This document shows, piece by piece, positions 18,300 through 27,154 of a stretch of DNA of 64,000 nucleotides. The notes beneath the pieces are model-generated. The model saw only the letters and a list, made by a program, of their open reading frames with translations, did no database searches and was not told where the DNA came from. The position numbers and the translations under genes were made by a program. Source of the DNA: Modicisalibacter luteus DSM 23508 (GTDB lineage: Bacteria; Pseudomonadota; Gammaproteobacteria; Pseudomonadales; Halomonadaceae); contig NZ_KB899995.1 in the NCBI RefSeq assembly GCF_000378505.1, forward strand, positions 1 through 64,000, in the 5' to 3' direction. Every line of letters starts with the position of its first letter. The first letter of the stretch is position 1.

Positions 18300-18305
18300 C
18301 ATGCA

Positions 18306-19094
18306 ATGGCATTTGCCGATCAGACTGCGCCCATGCTGCCCACACTCGCGGCCCTGTTTCAGGGGCCACTTGCCGCTTTTCACGACCGGGTCCTGTTATC
18401 GTCACAGGCCAGTGGCGAGGTAGTGCCCGTTCGGCGCCTGTTCACCCCGCAGGGCCTCGATGGTGTGCTGGATCGCTATGCCGACGAATTCAAGACGCCG
18501 GTCTATCGACGCCCCGATCGCCGTGCATTGATGTCGCAATGGTCGAAGTATTTCCTGGCCCAGGCGGTCTATGTGCCGGTAGGCGCCAACCTACTGCTCG
18601 ACCGACGTTTGCCGGTGGCGCTCGACACGCTGGGTGTACAGCTCGATGAGCTGGGGCTGGTGGAGCGACTGGTAATCCCCCATGAGGGAGCCGACATCGA
18701 GGTGGCACAGGGCGATGTGGAAGCGCGACTGCGCCCGCTGATGCGCAATCTGCTGAGCCCGGCCATTGCGAGCATGGCGGCGCATACCGGCATCGGCGGC
18801 AAGGCGCTATGGAGCAACGTCGGCCATTACTACGCCTATCTGATCGGCCAGCTTCAGGGGCAACCCACCCCGCCGCCCGCAGTCGATGATGGGGCTCGCC
18901 TGATGACCTTGCCGTGCTTCGCCGACGGCGAGCGAAATCCTCTCTATCAACCGGTGCGTTACATCGAGAGTAGAGAAGGTGATATCGAATCACTGCGTCG
19001 GGTCTGCTGCGTGCGTTACAAGCTCCCAGGCCTCGATTACTGCGGCAACTGCCCGCTGCCGGCGGCTTGTGCCATGCGCCGAGAGGCGGTCTGA
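18306..19094 (+). CDS. fhuF: Siderophore-iron reductase FhuF family
   Basis: A 262-residue cytosolic or membrane-associated protein that reduces ferric siderophores to release iron; E. coli FhuF has the same length. The defining 2Fe-2S motif CC-x10-C-x2-C is present at the C-terminus (VCCVRYKLPGLDYCGNC). The middle contains the usual SQWSKYFLAQAVYVPVGANLLLDRR segment. No good ribosome-binding site is seen, so the exact start (18306 or the ATG at 18333) is uncertain. A candidate Fur box lies just upstream. The last 58 bp overlap the 3' end of phoR, which runs on the other strand. Confidence 0.82.
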   Translation: MAFADQTAPMLPTLAALFQGPLAAFHDRVLLSSQASGEVVPVRRLFTPQGLDGVLDRYADEFKTPVYRRPDRRALMSQWSKYFLAQAVYVPVGANLLLDRRLPVALDTLGVQLDELGLVERLVIPHEGADIEVAQGDVEARLRPLMRNLLSPAIASMAAHTGIGGKALWSNVGHYYAYLIGQLQGQPTPPPAVDDGARLMTLPCFADGERNPLYQPVRYIESREGDIESLRRVCCVRYKLPGLDYCGNCPLPAACAMRREAV

Positions 19095-20395
19095 GCCGAC
19101 TCGCCAGTATCCTTCACCAATCGTTCGTCTGGAAAAGCGCAACGGAACAGTGCGCCTTCTCCGGGACGGGAATCGATTTCCAGTTGGGCGTCGTGACGCA
19201 GCAGTACGTGTTTGACAATGGCCAGACCCAGGCCAGTACCGCCGGTTTCTGCGCTTCGCCCCTTGTCGACACGGTAGAAGCGCTCGGTGAGGCGCGGGAT
19301 ATGTACCGGGTCGATGCCCTCACCGTCGTCCTCGACTTCTAGCGCGGCGCCATTGCGATACGCTCTCCAGCGCAGCGTGATCGTACTGTCCTCCGGCGTG
19401 TAACGCACCGCATTGAAGGCCAGGTTGGAAATGGCACTGCGGATCTCCTGCTCGACACCTGACAGGCGGGCGGTTTCCGTGACGTCGACGCGCAGGGTGT
19501 GCCTTCCTCCCGACAGGGACTCTGCATCCTGGCGCACGCTGTCGAGCAGCCCGGCGATATCGATGGGTTCGGCCTGTTCGACTTGATGGTCGGTTTCCAG
19601 GCGCGACAGCAGCAGCAGGTCGGTAACCAGGTTCTGCATACGTGAAGTCTGCTGCTGCATCTGGCTGATACCGCGCTGCCAGCGTGGCGGTAACTGATCA
19701 GCGTACTCGCCGTATGTCTCCAGATAGCCGGCGAGCACGGTCAGAGGGGTACGGAGCTCGTGGGACACGTTAGCGACGAAATCACGACGCATCTGCTCCA
19801 GGCGATGCAGACGGGTAATGTCACGAGCCATCACCAGGCGTTCATTGTCGCCATAAAGAGTGATCTGGAATTGCAGGAACAGGTCTTCGCGGATCGGCGA
19901 GGGCAGCGTGAGAGGCTCACGATAGTCACGCGCATTGAAGTACTCGATGAAACGCGGGTCACGTAGCAGGTTGGTGATGTGTTGACCGCGGTCGTGACGG
20001 GTCTGTAGGCCGAGCATGCGTTCGGCGGCGGAATTCCACCATTCCAGATCGCCACGGCTATCGAGCATGACCACGCTGTCGCGCATGGCTTCCGAGGAGT
20101 CCTGCACGCGGCGGATGATGTCGCGCAGACGCTCCTGTGTCTGGCGCTGGCCCTTCTGGTAACGGTACAGGCGGTCGAACAGGTCGCCCCACACGCCGGT
20201 GCCTGCCGGTGGCTCCTGGCCGGGATGCAGCGCCAGCCACACGTAGAGCTGGCGCAGATGGCGCAAGTGGATGAATACGAACAGCCCCAGGCCGGCTGCC
20301 AGCCCCCAGCCCGGTTCGCCCAGCACCCAGCCCAACAGTCCCAGGCCACCAACCAGATAGGCCAGTCGCCAGAGTTCGTTGGTCCAGTAGTACAT
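19037..20395 (-). CDS. phoR: Phosphate regulon sensor histidine kinase PhoR
   Basis: A 452-residue inner-membrane kinase that phosphorylates PhoB in low phosphate. The N-terminus has two close hydrophobic helices (about 10-45) and almost no periplasmic part, as in other PhoR proteins. A PAS domain follows (about 100-195), then the dimerisation H-box NVSHELRTPL with His212. The ATPase domain has the N-box ISNLAFNAVRYTP, G1 DDGEGID and G2 GTGLGLAIVKHV. It starts 10 nt after the phoB stop and is clearly in the same operon. Its 3' end overlaps the convergent fhuF gene by 58 bp. Confidence 0.95.
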   Translation of the reverse strand: MYYWTNELWRLAYLVGGLGLLGWVLGEPGWGLAAGLGLFVFIHLRHLRQLYVWLALHPGQEPPAGTGVWGDLFDRLYRYQKGQRQTQERLRDIIRRVQDSSEAMRDSVVMLDSRGDLEWWNSAAERMLGLQTRHDRGQHITNLLRDPRFIEYFNARDYREPLTLPSPIREDLFLQFQITLYGDNERLVMARDITRLHRLEQMRRDFVANVSHELRTPLTVLAGYLETYGEYADQLPPRWQRGISQMQQQTSRMQNLVTDLLLLSRLETDHQVEQAEPIDIAGLLDSVRQDAESLSGGRHTLRVDVTETARLSGVEQEIRSAISNLAFNAVRYTPEDSTITLRWRAYRNGAALEVEDDGEGIDPVHIPRLTERFYRVDKGRSAETGGTGLGLAIVKHVLLRHDAQLEIDSRPGEGALFRCAFPDERLVKDTGESAQTASRRMAQAAGSGQLPQ

Positions 20396-20405
20396 GGCGC
20401 TCCGA

Positions 20406-21095
20406 TCAGACCCTGGCCGAGAAGCGGTAGCCGGTGCCGCGCACGGTCTGGATCAACTGTTGGTGAGGATCGCCCAGCGCCTTGCGCAGGCGGCGAATAT
20501 GTACATCGACGGTACGCTCTTCGACGTAGACGTTACCGCCCCATACCTGATCGAGTAATTGCCCACGCGTATAGGCACGTTCCTGATGCGTCATGAAGAA
20601 CTGTAGCAGACGATACTCGGTGGGCCCGATCTCCAGTGCCTGACCGTGAGAGGAGACACGGTGACTGGCGGGATCGAGCAACAGGCCATCGACCTCCACG
20701 GCTTCTTCGATGCCGCGTGGCGTGGTCCGACGCAATACCGCCTTGAGGCGGGCCACCAGTTCGCGGGGCGAGAATGGCTTGGTGATGTAGTCGTCGGCGC
20801 CGGCCTCGAGGCCCTGGATCTTGTTGTCTTCCTCGCCCTTGGCGGTGAGCATGATGATCGGAAGCTCGGCAGTGGTTTCCTCGCGTTTGAGACGGCGGGC
20901 GAGTTCAATGCCGCTGGTGCCGGGCATCATCCAGTCCAGCAGTAGTAGATCGGGCTTCTCGTCGACCACCATGGCATGCGCAGCCTGCGCATTGTCCGCC
21001 TCGAGCACGCGATAGTCGGCCATTTCCAGGGCCACAGCGATCATTTCACGAATGGAGGCTTCGTCATCGACGATAAGAACGGTCTTCGAAGTCAT
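20406..21095 (-). CDS. phoB: Phosphate regulon response regulator PhoB
   Basis: A 229-residue OmpR-type response regulator. The receiver domain has the acidic pair D10/D11, the phospho-accepting Asp54 (LLLDWMMPG) and the conserved Lys in TKPFSPREL. The C-terminal winged helix (RAYTRGQLLDQVWGG, VDVHIRRLRKAL) binds Pho boxes. It activates pst and its own promoter in low phosphate. The ATG at 21095 has a GAGG 8 nt upstream. The 5' untranslated region contains a stem (21118-21125 with 21134-21141), and four good PhoB half-sites lie above it. Confidence 0.96.
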   Translation of the reverse strand: MTSKTVLIVDDEASIREMIAVALEMADYRVLEADNAQAAHAMVVDEKPDLLLLDWMMPGTSGIELARRLKREETTAELPIIMLTAKGEEDNKIQGLEAGADDYITKPFSPRELVARLKAVLRRTTPRGIEEAVEVDGLLLDPASHRVSSHGQALEIGPTEYRLLQFFMTHQERAYTRGQLLDQVWGGNVYVEERTVDVHIRRLRKALGDPHQQLIQTVRGTGYRFSARV

Positions 21096-21143
21096 TCACC
21101 TGGCCTCGAGCAGTAGACGGATGCGTTTCCTTGCGTATCCGTA

Positions 21144-21194
21144 ATGACAGGACAGTGACGATTACACCGCGACAATATGACAACAATATGACAT
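21144..21194 (-). promoter_or_regulatory. Tandem Pho boxes before phoB
   Basis: Read on the minus strand, PhoB-type 7-mers lie at 21194-21188 (ATGTCAT), 21183-21177 (TTGTCAT), 21161-21155 (TCGTCAC) and 21150-21144 (CTGTCAT, exact). All fall on one 11-bp register; the fifth register position, 21172-21166, is degenerate. The block lies between the ubiA stop and phoB and implies positive autoregulation of phoBR. Confidence 0.85.
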
Positions 21195-21196
21195 GT

Positions 21197-22087
21197 CTAC
21201 AGTGCCGGCCATAGATCCAGCACTAGCCCAGCGCACAATGTCAGCCCCGCCCAGTGATTGTTGAGAAAGGCTTGGAAACAGCGCTCCCGCGAACGGTCGC
21301 GAATCAGCCAGTGCTGGTAGACGAAGATTGCCGTCATGCCGGCCAGCCCCGCCCAATAGAAGCCTCCCAGGCGCAGCTCACCACCGACGATGGTCAATAG
21401 CAGCACCGTTATGCCCTGAAGCAAGGCGATCATCAGCCAATCCAAACGTCCGAACAGTACGGCGGTGGACTTGATACCGATCTTCAAATCGTCGTCGCGG
21501 TCGACCATGGCGTATTCGGTATCGTAGGCCACCGTCCAGGCCACGTTGGCGAAGAACAGCAGCCAGGCCTCCATGGGCACCGACTCCGTCACCGCGCCGA
21601 AGGCCATGGGAATCGCCCAGGAGAACGCCGCGCCCAGGAAGACTTGGGGCAGGTGGGTATAGCGCTTCATGAACGGATAAGTGAAAGCCAGTACCACGCC
21701 GCCGAAGGAGAGCATTACGGTGAAAAGGTTGGTAAAGCAGACCAGCACGAAGGCAGCGGCGACCAGCGCAATGAATAGCCCCTTGGCCTCGCGCTCACTG
21801 ATACGCCCGGTGGCCAGCGGGCGCGACTTGGTGCGCTTGACGTGGCCGTCGAAGTGGCGATCGGCGTAATCGTTGATCACACAGCCGGCGGCGCGCATCA
21901 GGTAAACGCCGGCGACGAAGATCAGCAGCGTGCTCCTTTCCGGCAGGCCCTCGGAGGCAATCCACAGAGCCCATAGCGTCGGCCACATCAGCAGCCACGT
22001 TCCGATCGGCCGGTCGAGGCGGGTCAGGTGCAGGAAGTCGGGCAGGCGCGCGAGTCCGCGGGGATGCGTGGCTTGGGCTTGGGTCAT
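21197..22087 (-). CDS. ubiA: 4-hydroxybenzoate octaprenyltransferase UbiA
   Basis: A 296-residue inner-membrane prenyltransferase that joins the polyprenyl chain to 4-hydroxybenzoate in ubiquinone synthesis. Eight or nine hydrophobic helices are visible. The two Asp-rich motifs that bind Mg-prenyl diphosphate are seen: NDYADRHFD near residue 75 and [12 protein letters not shown] near residue 195. The segment [13 protein letters not shown] near the start is typical. It lies 29 bp after ubiC and is followed by the Pho boxes of phoB. Confidence 0.95.
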   Translation of the reverse strand: MTQAQATHPRGLARLPDFLHLTRLDRPIGTWLLMWPTLWALWIASEGLPERSTLLIFVAGVYLMRAAGCVINDYADRHFDGHVKRTKSRPLATGRISEREAKGLFIALVAAAFVLVCFTNLFTVMLSFGGVVLAFTYPFMKRYTHLPQVFLGAAFSWAIPMAFGAVTESVPMEAWLLFFANVAWTVAYDTEYAMVDRDDDLKIGIKSTAVLFGRLDWLMIALLQGITVLLLTIVGGELRLGGFYWAGLAGMTAIFVYQHWLIRDRSRERCFQAFLNNHWAGLTLCAGLVLDLWPAL

Positions 22088-22116
22088 GAAGGCCTCCGGA
22101 AACGGTCGCGGCCAGT

Positions 22117-22650
22117 CTAGCGTGAAGGCAGACCCAATTCATCCGCCATGCGCGCCAGGAAAAACTCCTGTACCAGCACCCGGAAGCATCCATGACGAAA
22201 CTCCGAGCGTCGCCCCCACAGGCTGGGGAGCGCGCAGGCGCTGGTCGAGGTCACGCTGATCGGACCGCGCTGCAAGTCTGGCTGGCGGAACAGCCAGGAA
22301 CCTAGCGAACGTTCGCCGAGCTGCCTCATGCGCTGACCATGTAGCGCATCCAGGGGAGCGACGGAGCGGGCCATGACCCAGGGGTGCCCACCGGCGCACA
22401 GGGCTACCTCGCGACACCAGGCGTAGCGCGCCGGGGAAATATTCAGCGCCAGTGCCTCATCGCGGTGAGGCCGGGTGAGGCGCTGTGAAATCAGGCGTAC
22501 CTGCAATTCACCCGCCGCGTCGACCAAGCGTGCCGTCAGTGAGTCGGTCGAAGCCACCCAGCGCCACCACGCGGGACTCATGGCCGGCCGCCAGGCAGCG
22601 GCAGGACGCCAGACGAACATGGATGAGGAGGTGAACGCGTGGTGATGCAC
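22117..22650 (-). CDS. ubiC: Chorismate lyase UbiC
   Basis: Converts chorismate to 4-hydroxybenzoate and pyruvate, the entry step of ubiquinone synthesis. Family segments are [20 protein letters not shown] with the active-site Arg, ERSLGSWLF, and [11 protein letters not shown]; the last residues keep the usual EFFL motif. The GTG at 22650 is proposed because GGGAG lies 6-7 nt upstream; this gives 177 residues, near the family length. An ATG at 22620 is also possible. It is divergent from the rubredoxin reductase gene with 77 bp between the starts, and pairs with ubiA. Confidence 0.85.
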   Translation of the reverse strand: MHHHAFTSSSMFVWRPAAAWRPAMSPAWWRWVASTDSLTARLVDAAGELQVRLISQRLTRPHRDEALALNISPARYAWCREVALCAGGHPWVMARSVAPLDALHGQRMRQLGERSLGSWLFRQPDLQRGPISVTSTSACALPSLWGRRSEFRHGCFRVLVQEFFLARMADELGLPSR

Positions 22651-22727
22651 CGTGGGCTCCCGGGCCAAACAACGGGCGGTAGTGTAACATGCGGGTTTTG
22701 CACCCATTAGCCACCTCCAGGAGCGTC

Positions 22728-23888
22728 ATGAGCGCACCATTGACCATCCTCGGCACCGGTATGGCCGGCCTGGGCCTGGCCCGTCAATTGCGCAGCCGCG
22801 ATCTCGAGCGTCCGATCACCCTGATCACCGCCGACAGCGGCGATGACTATTCCAAGCCGTTGCTGTCCACCGGTTTCGGCAAGCGCATGCCGCCCGAGCG
22901 CCTGGCGGTCCGCTCGGCCCTGGAAATCGCCGAGCAGCTCAATGCCGTGGTACGCACGCATACCTGGGTAGAGTCGATCGACACGCAGGCCGGCGAACTC
23001 GTAATCGGCGCCGAACGTCTCGCCTATGGTGAGCTGGTACTGGCCACCGGCGCGATGCCTCGGGCACCATTCGCCATTCCCGATGCGCTCGTGTCACGAG
23101 TGTTCACCATTAACGACCTTGACGACTATCGCCGTTTTCACGCTGCGCTCGCGACGTTGGGACGTCCAGCGCGGGTCGCCATCGTCGGCGCCGGTCTGGT
23201 GGGCTGCGAATTTGCCAACGATCTGCGTGCCGGTGGGCATGCGGTGGCGGTGATTGCGCCCGAAGCCACGCCTCTGGCGCGCCTGCTACCTGAGCCTTTG
23301 GGCCGGGTCTTGGGCGAGTGCCTGGCCGATATCGGCATAGCATGGCACTTGGGGCGTAACCTTCAGGCCCTGGCAGAGGAAGGCGGCGATGTTCTGCTGG
23401 CGCTCGACGACGGCCACGGGGTGGAGGCCGATCTGGTACTGGTTGCCACCGGCCTGGCGCCGCGCAGCGAACTCGCGCTCACAGCGGGGCTCGAGACCAG
23501 CGCCTCGGGTATTCACACCGATCGTTACCTGCGGACCTCCGCCTCGGCAATCTACGCGTTGGGTGACGCAGCTTGTGTCGATGGCGTCAACGCCATGTAT
23601 GTCCAGCCGTTGCAGGCCAGCGCCCGGGCATTGGCGGCGACCCTGAGCGGCAAGCCGACCCCGGTCAGCTACGGCGCGTGGCCGATCCTGGTAAAGACGC
23701 CGGCCTGTCCAGTGGTGGCCCTGCCGCCCAAGACGACTCCGGAGCGTTGGCGAATCGAGGGCGAGGGGCATGCCATGAGTGCCCTCGCCGAGGACAAGGA
23801 CGGACGTTTGATTGGTTTTGCGTTGACAGGCGATTGCGTGCGGAGGAAAGTCGAGCTGGCGCGAGCCGCGCCGGCATTGCTAGTCTAG
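22728..23888 (+). CDS. rubB: FAD-dependent rubredoxin/ferredoxin reductase
   Basis: A 386-residue flavoprotein that passes electrons from NAD(P)H to rubredoxin. Two dinucleotide folds are clear: GTGMAGLGLARQL near residue 9 for FAD, and VGAGLVGCEFANDL near residue 150 for NAD. Also seen are the TGAMPR segment and YALGDAA, which binds the flavin ribityl. The ATG at 22728 has AGGAG upstream. In Pseudomonas one or two rubredoxin genes stand next to it, between ubiC and rubB. Here only 77 bp separate the two starts and no rubredoxin is visible. The electron acceptor is therefore unknown. Confidence 0.82.
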   Translation: MSAPLTILGTGMAGLGLARQLRSRDLERPITLITADSGDDYSKPLLSTGFGKRMPPERLAVRSALEIAEQLNAVVRTHTWVESIDTQAGELVIGAERLAYGELVLATGAMPRAPFAIPDALVSRVFTINDLDDYRRFHAALATLGRPARVAIVGAGLVGCEFANDLRAGGHAVAVIAPEATPLARLLPEPLGRVLGECLADIGIAWHLGRNLQALAEEGGDVLLALDDGHGVEADLVLVATGLAPRSELALTAGLETSASGIHTDRYLRTSASAIYALGDAACVDGVNAMYVQPLQASARALAATLSGKPTPVSYGAWPILVKTPACPVVALPPKTTPERWRIEGEGHAMSALAEDKDGRLIGFALTGDCVRRKVELARAAPALLV

Positions 23889-23899
23889 TGTCGTCTTAA

Positions 23900-23945
23900 C
23901 CTTCGTGAGCGTCCTCATGCTGCGAAGGCTTAGCTTTATCCTTTT
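23900..23945 (+). terminator. Possible terminator after the rubredoxin reductase gene
   Basis: An imperfect hairpin (CCTTCG at 23900-23905 with CGAAGG at 23923-23928, plus an inner AGC/GCT pair) is followed by the T-rich stretch 23931-23945. It separates the reductase gene from the HU promoter region. Confidence 0.45.
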
Positions 23946-24012
23946 TGCCGAAGAACAAGAATTGGCGGACTGTTTCCGCCGTTGCTACAGCCAAATCAGG
24001 AGGCTCCTTCTT

Positions 24013-24288
24013 ATGCGTAAGCCAGAACTCGCCGCGGCAATTGCCGAGCGTGCCGATCTTTCCAAGGACAAGGCCAGCCAGGTCCTCAATGTCATTCTCG
24101 ATGAGATTACCGGGTCCGTGGCCAAGGGCCAGGATGTGTCGCTGATCGGTTTCGGTTCGTTCACTGTGCGTGAGCGCGCAGCACGTACCGGCAAGAACCC
24201 CCAGACTGGCGAGTCGCTGACCATTCCGGCCAGCAAGACCGTGGCCTTCAAGGCCGGCAAGGCGCTCAAGGATGCCGTGTCCAAGTAA
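24013..24288 (+). CDS. hup: DNA-binding protein HU
   Basis: A 91-residue nucleoid protein of the HU/IHF family that bends and compacts DNA. It starts MRKPELAAAIAERADLSKDKA, has the HU signature GFGSFTVRERAARTGKNPQTG (beta arms and conserved Pro that intercalates DNA), and ends AFKAGKALKDAVSK. The ATG at 24013 has a strong AGGAGG site, so longer frames are rejected. It is monocistronic, with a terminator pair just after it. Whether it is HU-alpha or HU-beta cannot be told from this sequence. Confidence 0.95.
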   Translation: MRKPELAAAIAERADLSKDKASQVLNVILDEITGSVAKGQDVSLIGFGSFTVRERAARTGKNPQTGESLTIPASKTVAFKAGKALKDAVSK

Positions 24289-24300
24289 GGTCGCTTGATG

Positions 24301-24371
24301 GCGCCGGGAGTCGGTAGAAGGATGGTTCTGACTCTCGGCGCATGCCGGTGGCTTATCACCGGCATTTCCTT
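24301..24371 (+). terminator. Tandem hairpins ending the HU gene
   Basis: A 12-bp stem with one G-T pair (24301-24312 with 24330-24341) is directly followed by a 9-bp perfect stem (24342-24350 with 24357-24365) and a T/C-rich run. The second has all features of an intrinsic terminator. Confidence 0.8.
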
Positions 24372-24458
24372 CCCTTGCCATCCATTTCATTTATCACGAA
24401 TCGGCTCACGTGGTGTTCGTGTAGGCTACGGGGCGATTCCGCCATGCTCGGAGGCCGC

Positions 24459-24818
24459 ATGAAACTTCGTTTGATGCTATGGCTGCTCGGTTTGATGCTG
24501 AAGCGTGCTCGTCGTGGAAATCGCCGCTTTCGTGAAACGCTCAGTGATCTGCAGCGGCTGGACTGGGGGATTGCTACCGAGGACCTGAGTATTGCCCGCC
24601 ACTACCGCATGTCACCATCGGCCATCAGCAGTGCGCCCGGCTTGCCAGTAGACCTCGACCTGGAGCTGCGTTTTCGTGACAGCGAGGCAGCACTGGCAAT
24701 CCTGCGTCGCCCGACCCAGCGTGCCTTTCTCGACGGCCTTATGGACGGCCGTGTTCGCCTGGTGGGAGATTCCCGTGACCTGACGCGTCTGCAGCGCCTG
24801 CTGGCGGTCATGCGTTGA
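24459..24818 (+). CDS. Conserved hypothetical protein next to HU
   Basis: A 119-residue protein. The N-terminus is hydrophobic and basic (MKLRLMLWLLGLMLKRARRG) and may be a membrane anchor or amphipathic helix. The rest is polar, with an acidic helix DLDLELRFRDSEAALAIL and the C-terminus VGDSRDLTRLQRLLAVMR. The layout recalls small SCP2-like lipid-binding proteins, but this is only an impression. GGAGG lies ahead of the ATG at 24459. A gene of similar size and position lies near HU in Pseudomonas. Confidence 0.65.
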   Translation: MKLRLMLWLLGLMLKRARRGNRRFRETLSDLQRLDWGIATEDLSIARHYRMSPSAISSAPGLPVDLDLELRFRDSEAALAILRRPTQRAFLDGLMDGRVRLVGDSRDLTRLQRLLAVMR

Positions 24819-24928
24819 GACGGAGCGTAGAAGTAACCGTTCTCGTTCTGCGATTGCTGTAGTTATACTAAAGTCGTAACATCCCGGAAGGGATCCCATC
24901 GCCAGTTACAAGGCCCTGACCACCACGC

Positions 24929-27142
24929 ATGTTGCCTCGCCTGATCGATCAGCCGCTGAGACGTCTCTGGACCCTGGATACTTTCGCCTATAGCTTGCGA
25001 GTATTCATCGCCCTGTCGGGCGCCATGCTGGTCAATTGGCATTTGGGCGACGTTTCCCTGCTGATCCCGCTGATTCTGGGGATCATTGCCTGTGCCCTGG
25101 CCGAGACCGACGACAACTGGCAGGGGCGCCTGAAGGCGTTGGGCGTGACCCTGGCCTGCTTCATCATCGCCTCGCTGTCCGTGGAACTGCTGTTCGGTCA
25201 TCCCTGGGCGTTCGCACTCGGATTGGCGGTGTCTGCGTTCGGCATGACCATGCTCGGCGCGGTGGGGCAGCGCTACGGCACGATTGCCTACGCCACGTTG
25301 ATCCTGGCGATCTATACAATGATTGCCATCGAGCGCCATGAAGGGGTGGCCTTCGACGAGCTCTGGCGCGAGCCATTGTTGTTGGTCACCGGCGCGGCCT
25401 GGTACGGGATAATCTCGGTCGTCTGGAGTGCATTGTTCTCGCGACAGCCGCTCAAGCTGAGCATGGCATTGCTGTTTCGTGAATTGGGCAAATATCTGCA
25501 GCTCAAGGCAATGCTATTCGAACCGGTACGCGGCGTCGATATCGAGGCCCGGCGCCTGGCGCTGGCCGAGCAGAACGGCAAGGTGGTCAATGCGCTCAAC
25601 CAGGCCAAGGAGATGATCTTTCGTCGCCTGGAGGGGCAGCGCAGCGCACACAAGCTCAATCGTTACTTACGGCTGTACTTCATCGCCCAGGACATCCACG
25701 AACGGGCCAGTTCCTCCCATTACCCCTACGGCAAGCTGGCGGAGACGTTCTTTCACCACGACGTGCTGTTCCGCTGCCAGCGCCTGCTCGAGCAGCAGGG
25801 CCATGCCTGCCGATCCCTGGCGCGGGCGCTGTTAATGCGACAGGCATTCGAACATGGCCAGAGCGAACAGGCACTCAATGACCTGCACGCCTCGCTAGGT
25901 TACCTGCGAGCCCAGCAGCGTCCCGAATGGCGCGGCCTGCTACGTTCGCTGGAGGCGTTGGCCGACAACTTGGCAACCCTGGAACAGCAGCTTTCCCGGG
26001 CCCAAACCCCTGACGTGCGTTCCGAGCAGGAGGACAACAGCCTGTATGATCGGTCACCGCAGGGGCTGCGCGACATCCGGGATCGCCTGCAGTCGCACCT
26101 GACGCCCTCGTCGCCGATCTTTCGCCACGCCGTGCGCTTGGCGGTAACGCTGGTGGTCGGCTATGGCGTGCTGCTGCTCGTGCACCCCAAGCAGGGCTAC
26201 TGGATCCTGCTGACCAGTCTGTTTGTGTGCCGGCCCAACTTTGGCGCCACGCGGCGCTTTTTGTGGCAACGTGTGCTGGGCACGGTGATTGGTCTGGTCG
26301 CCGGTTGGGCGCTGATTACGCTGTTCCCGAGCCAGTGGGTGCAATTGTTGATCGCCGTCGCGGCGGGGGTGGTGTTCTTTGCCAACCGGGCCCGACATTA
26401 CGTGATTGCCACTGCGGCCATCACGCTGCTGGTGCTGTGCTGTTTCAATCAAGTGGGCAATGGCTTCGGGCTGATCTGGCCGAGGCTGTTCGACACTTTG
26501 GTGGGCGGCTTGATTGCCGGTCTGACGGTCATGCTGGTCCTGCCTGACTGGCAGGGACGGCGTCTGCATCGCCAGGGGGCATCGGCTCTCGAGGCCAGCA
26601 GCCGCTACCTGCGCGAGATCCTCAGCCAGTACGTCGATGGCAAGCAGGACGATCTCGATTATCGCCTGGCGCGTCGCAACGCGCACAATGCCGACGCCGC
26701 GCTGTCGACCCTGCTGGCCAACGTGCGTCTCGAACCGGGCCACTTTCGCAAGGACGCCGAGGTCGGCTTCCGGTTTTTAGGCAATTCCCATACGCTGCTC
26801 AGCTACCTGTCGGCGCTCGGCGCCCACCGCGGCGAGACCCGGGCACTGGCTGACGATACCGAGCTGCGGGCCCTGGCTGAAGCCATCGTCGACGATATCG
26901 AGGCGATCGCCGACCGGCTGAGAAAGCGCACCGTTATGCCGGCCCTCGAATCGGCTGAGGCGCGTGCGATGGCGCTGGAGGCCATGGCGGCTGAAGAGCC
27001 CAGCGATGAACGCCGCTTGGTACAGACACAACTGGCCCTGATCAGCCGTCAGCTGCTGCCGCTACGCGATACCGCCGCCAGACTGGCAGCACAAGAAGCC
27101 AACATCAGCCCGGCGGCTTTGTTACCGCAAGCACAAAGCTAG
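24929..27142 (+). CDS. yccS: YccS/FUSC-family inner-membrane transporter
   Basis: A 737-residue membrane protein of the YccS (FUSC, fusaric acid resistance-like) family. Two blocks of about six helices, residues 20-170 and 400-530, are joined by a long soluble helical part (about 180-395). A second soluble tail follows residue 535. The repeated permease block contains the segment HPKQGYWILLTSLFVCRPNFGATR, typical of FUSC proteins. It may export aromatic acids, but no substrate is proven for YccS. The ATG at 24929 lacks a strong ribosome-binding site. It converges on recG, leaving 12 bp between stops. Confidence 0.85.
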   Translation: MLPRLIDQPLRRLWTLDTFAYSLRVFIALSGAMLVNWHLGDVSLLIPLILGIIACALAETDDNWQGRLKALGVTLACFIIASLSVELLFGHPWAFALGLAVSAFGMTMLGAVGQRYGTIAYATLILAIYTMIAIERHEGVAFDELWREPLLLVTGAAWYGIISVVWSALFSRQPLKLSMALLFRELGKYLQLKAMLFEPVRGVDIEARRLALAEQNGKVVNALNQAKEMIFRRLEGQRSAHKLNRYLRLYFIAQDIHERASSSHYPYGKLAETFFHHDVLFRCQRLLEQQGHACRSLARALLMRQAFEHGQSEQALNDLHASLGYLRAQQRPEWRGLLRSLEALADNLATLEQQLSRAQTPDVRSEQEDNSLYDRSPQGLRDIRDRLQSHLTPSSPIFRHAVRLAVTLVVGYGVLLLVHPKQGYWILLTSLFVCRPNFGATRRFLWQRVLGTVIGLVAGWALITLFPSQWVQLLIAVAAGVVFFANRARHYVIATAAITLLVLCCFNQVGNGFGLIWPRLFDTLVGGLIAGLTVMLVLPDWQGRRLHRQGASALEASSRYLREILSQYVDGKQDDLDYRLARRNAHNADAALSTLLANVRLEPGHFRKDAEVGFRFLGNSHTLLSYLSALGAHRGETRALADDTELRALAEAIVDDIEAIADRLRKRTVMPALESAEARAMALEAMAAEEPSDERRLVQTQLALISRQLLPLRDTAARLAAQEANISPAALLPQAQS

Positions 27143-27154
27143 CCATGTTCAGCC

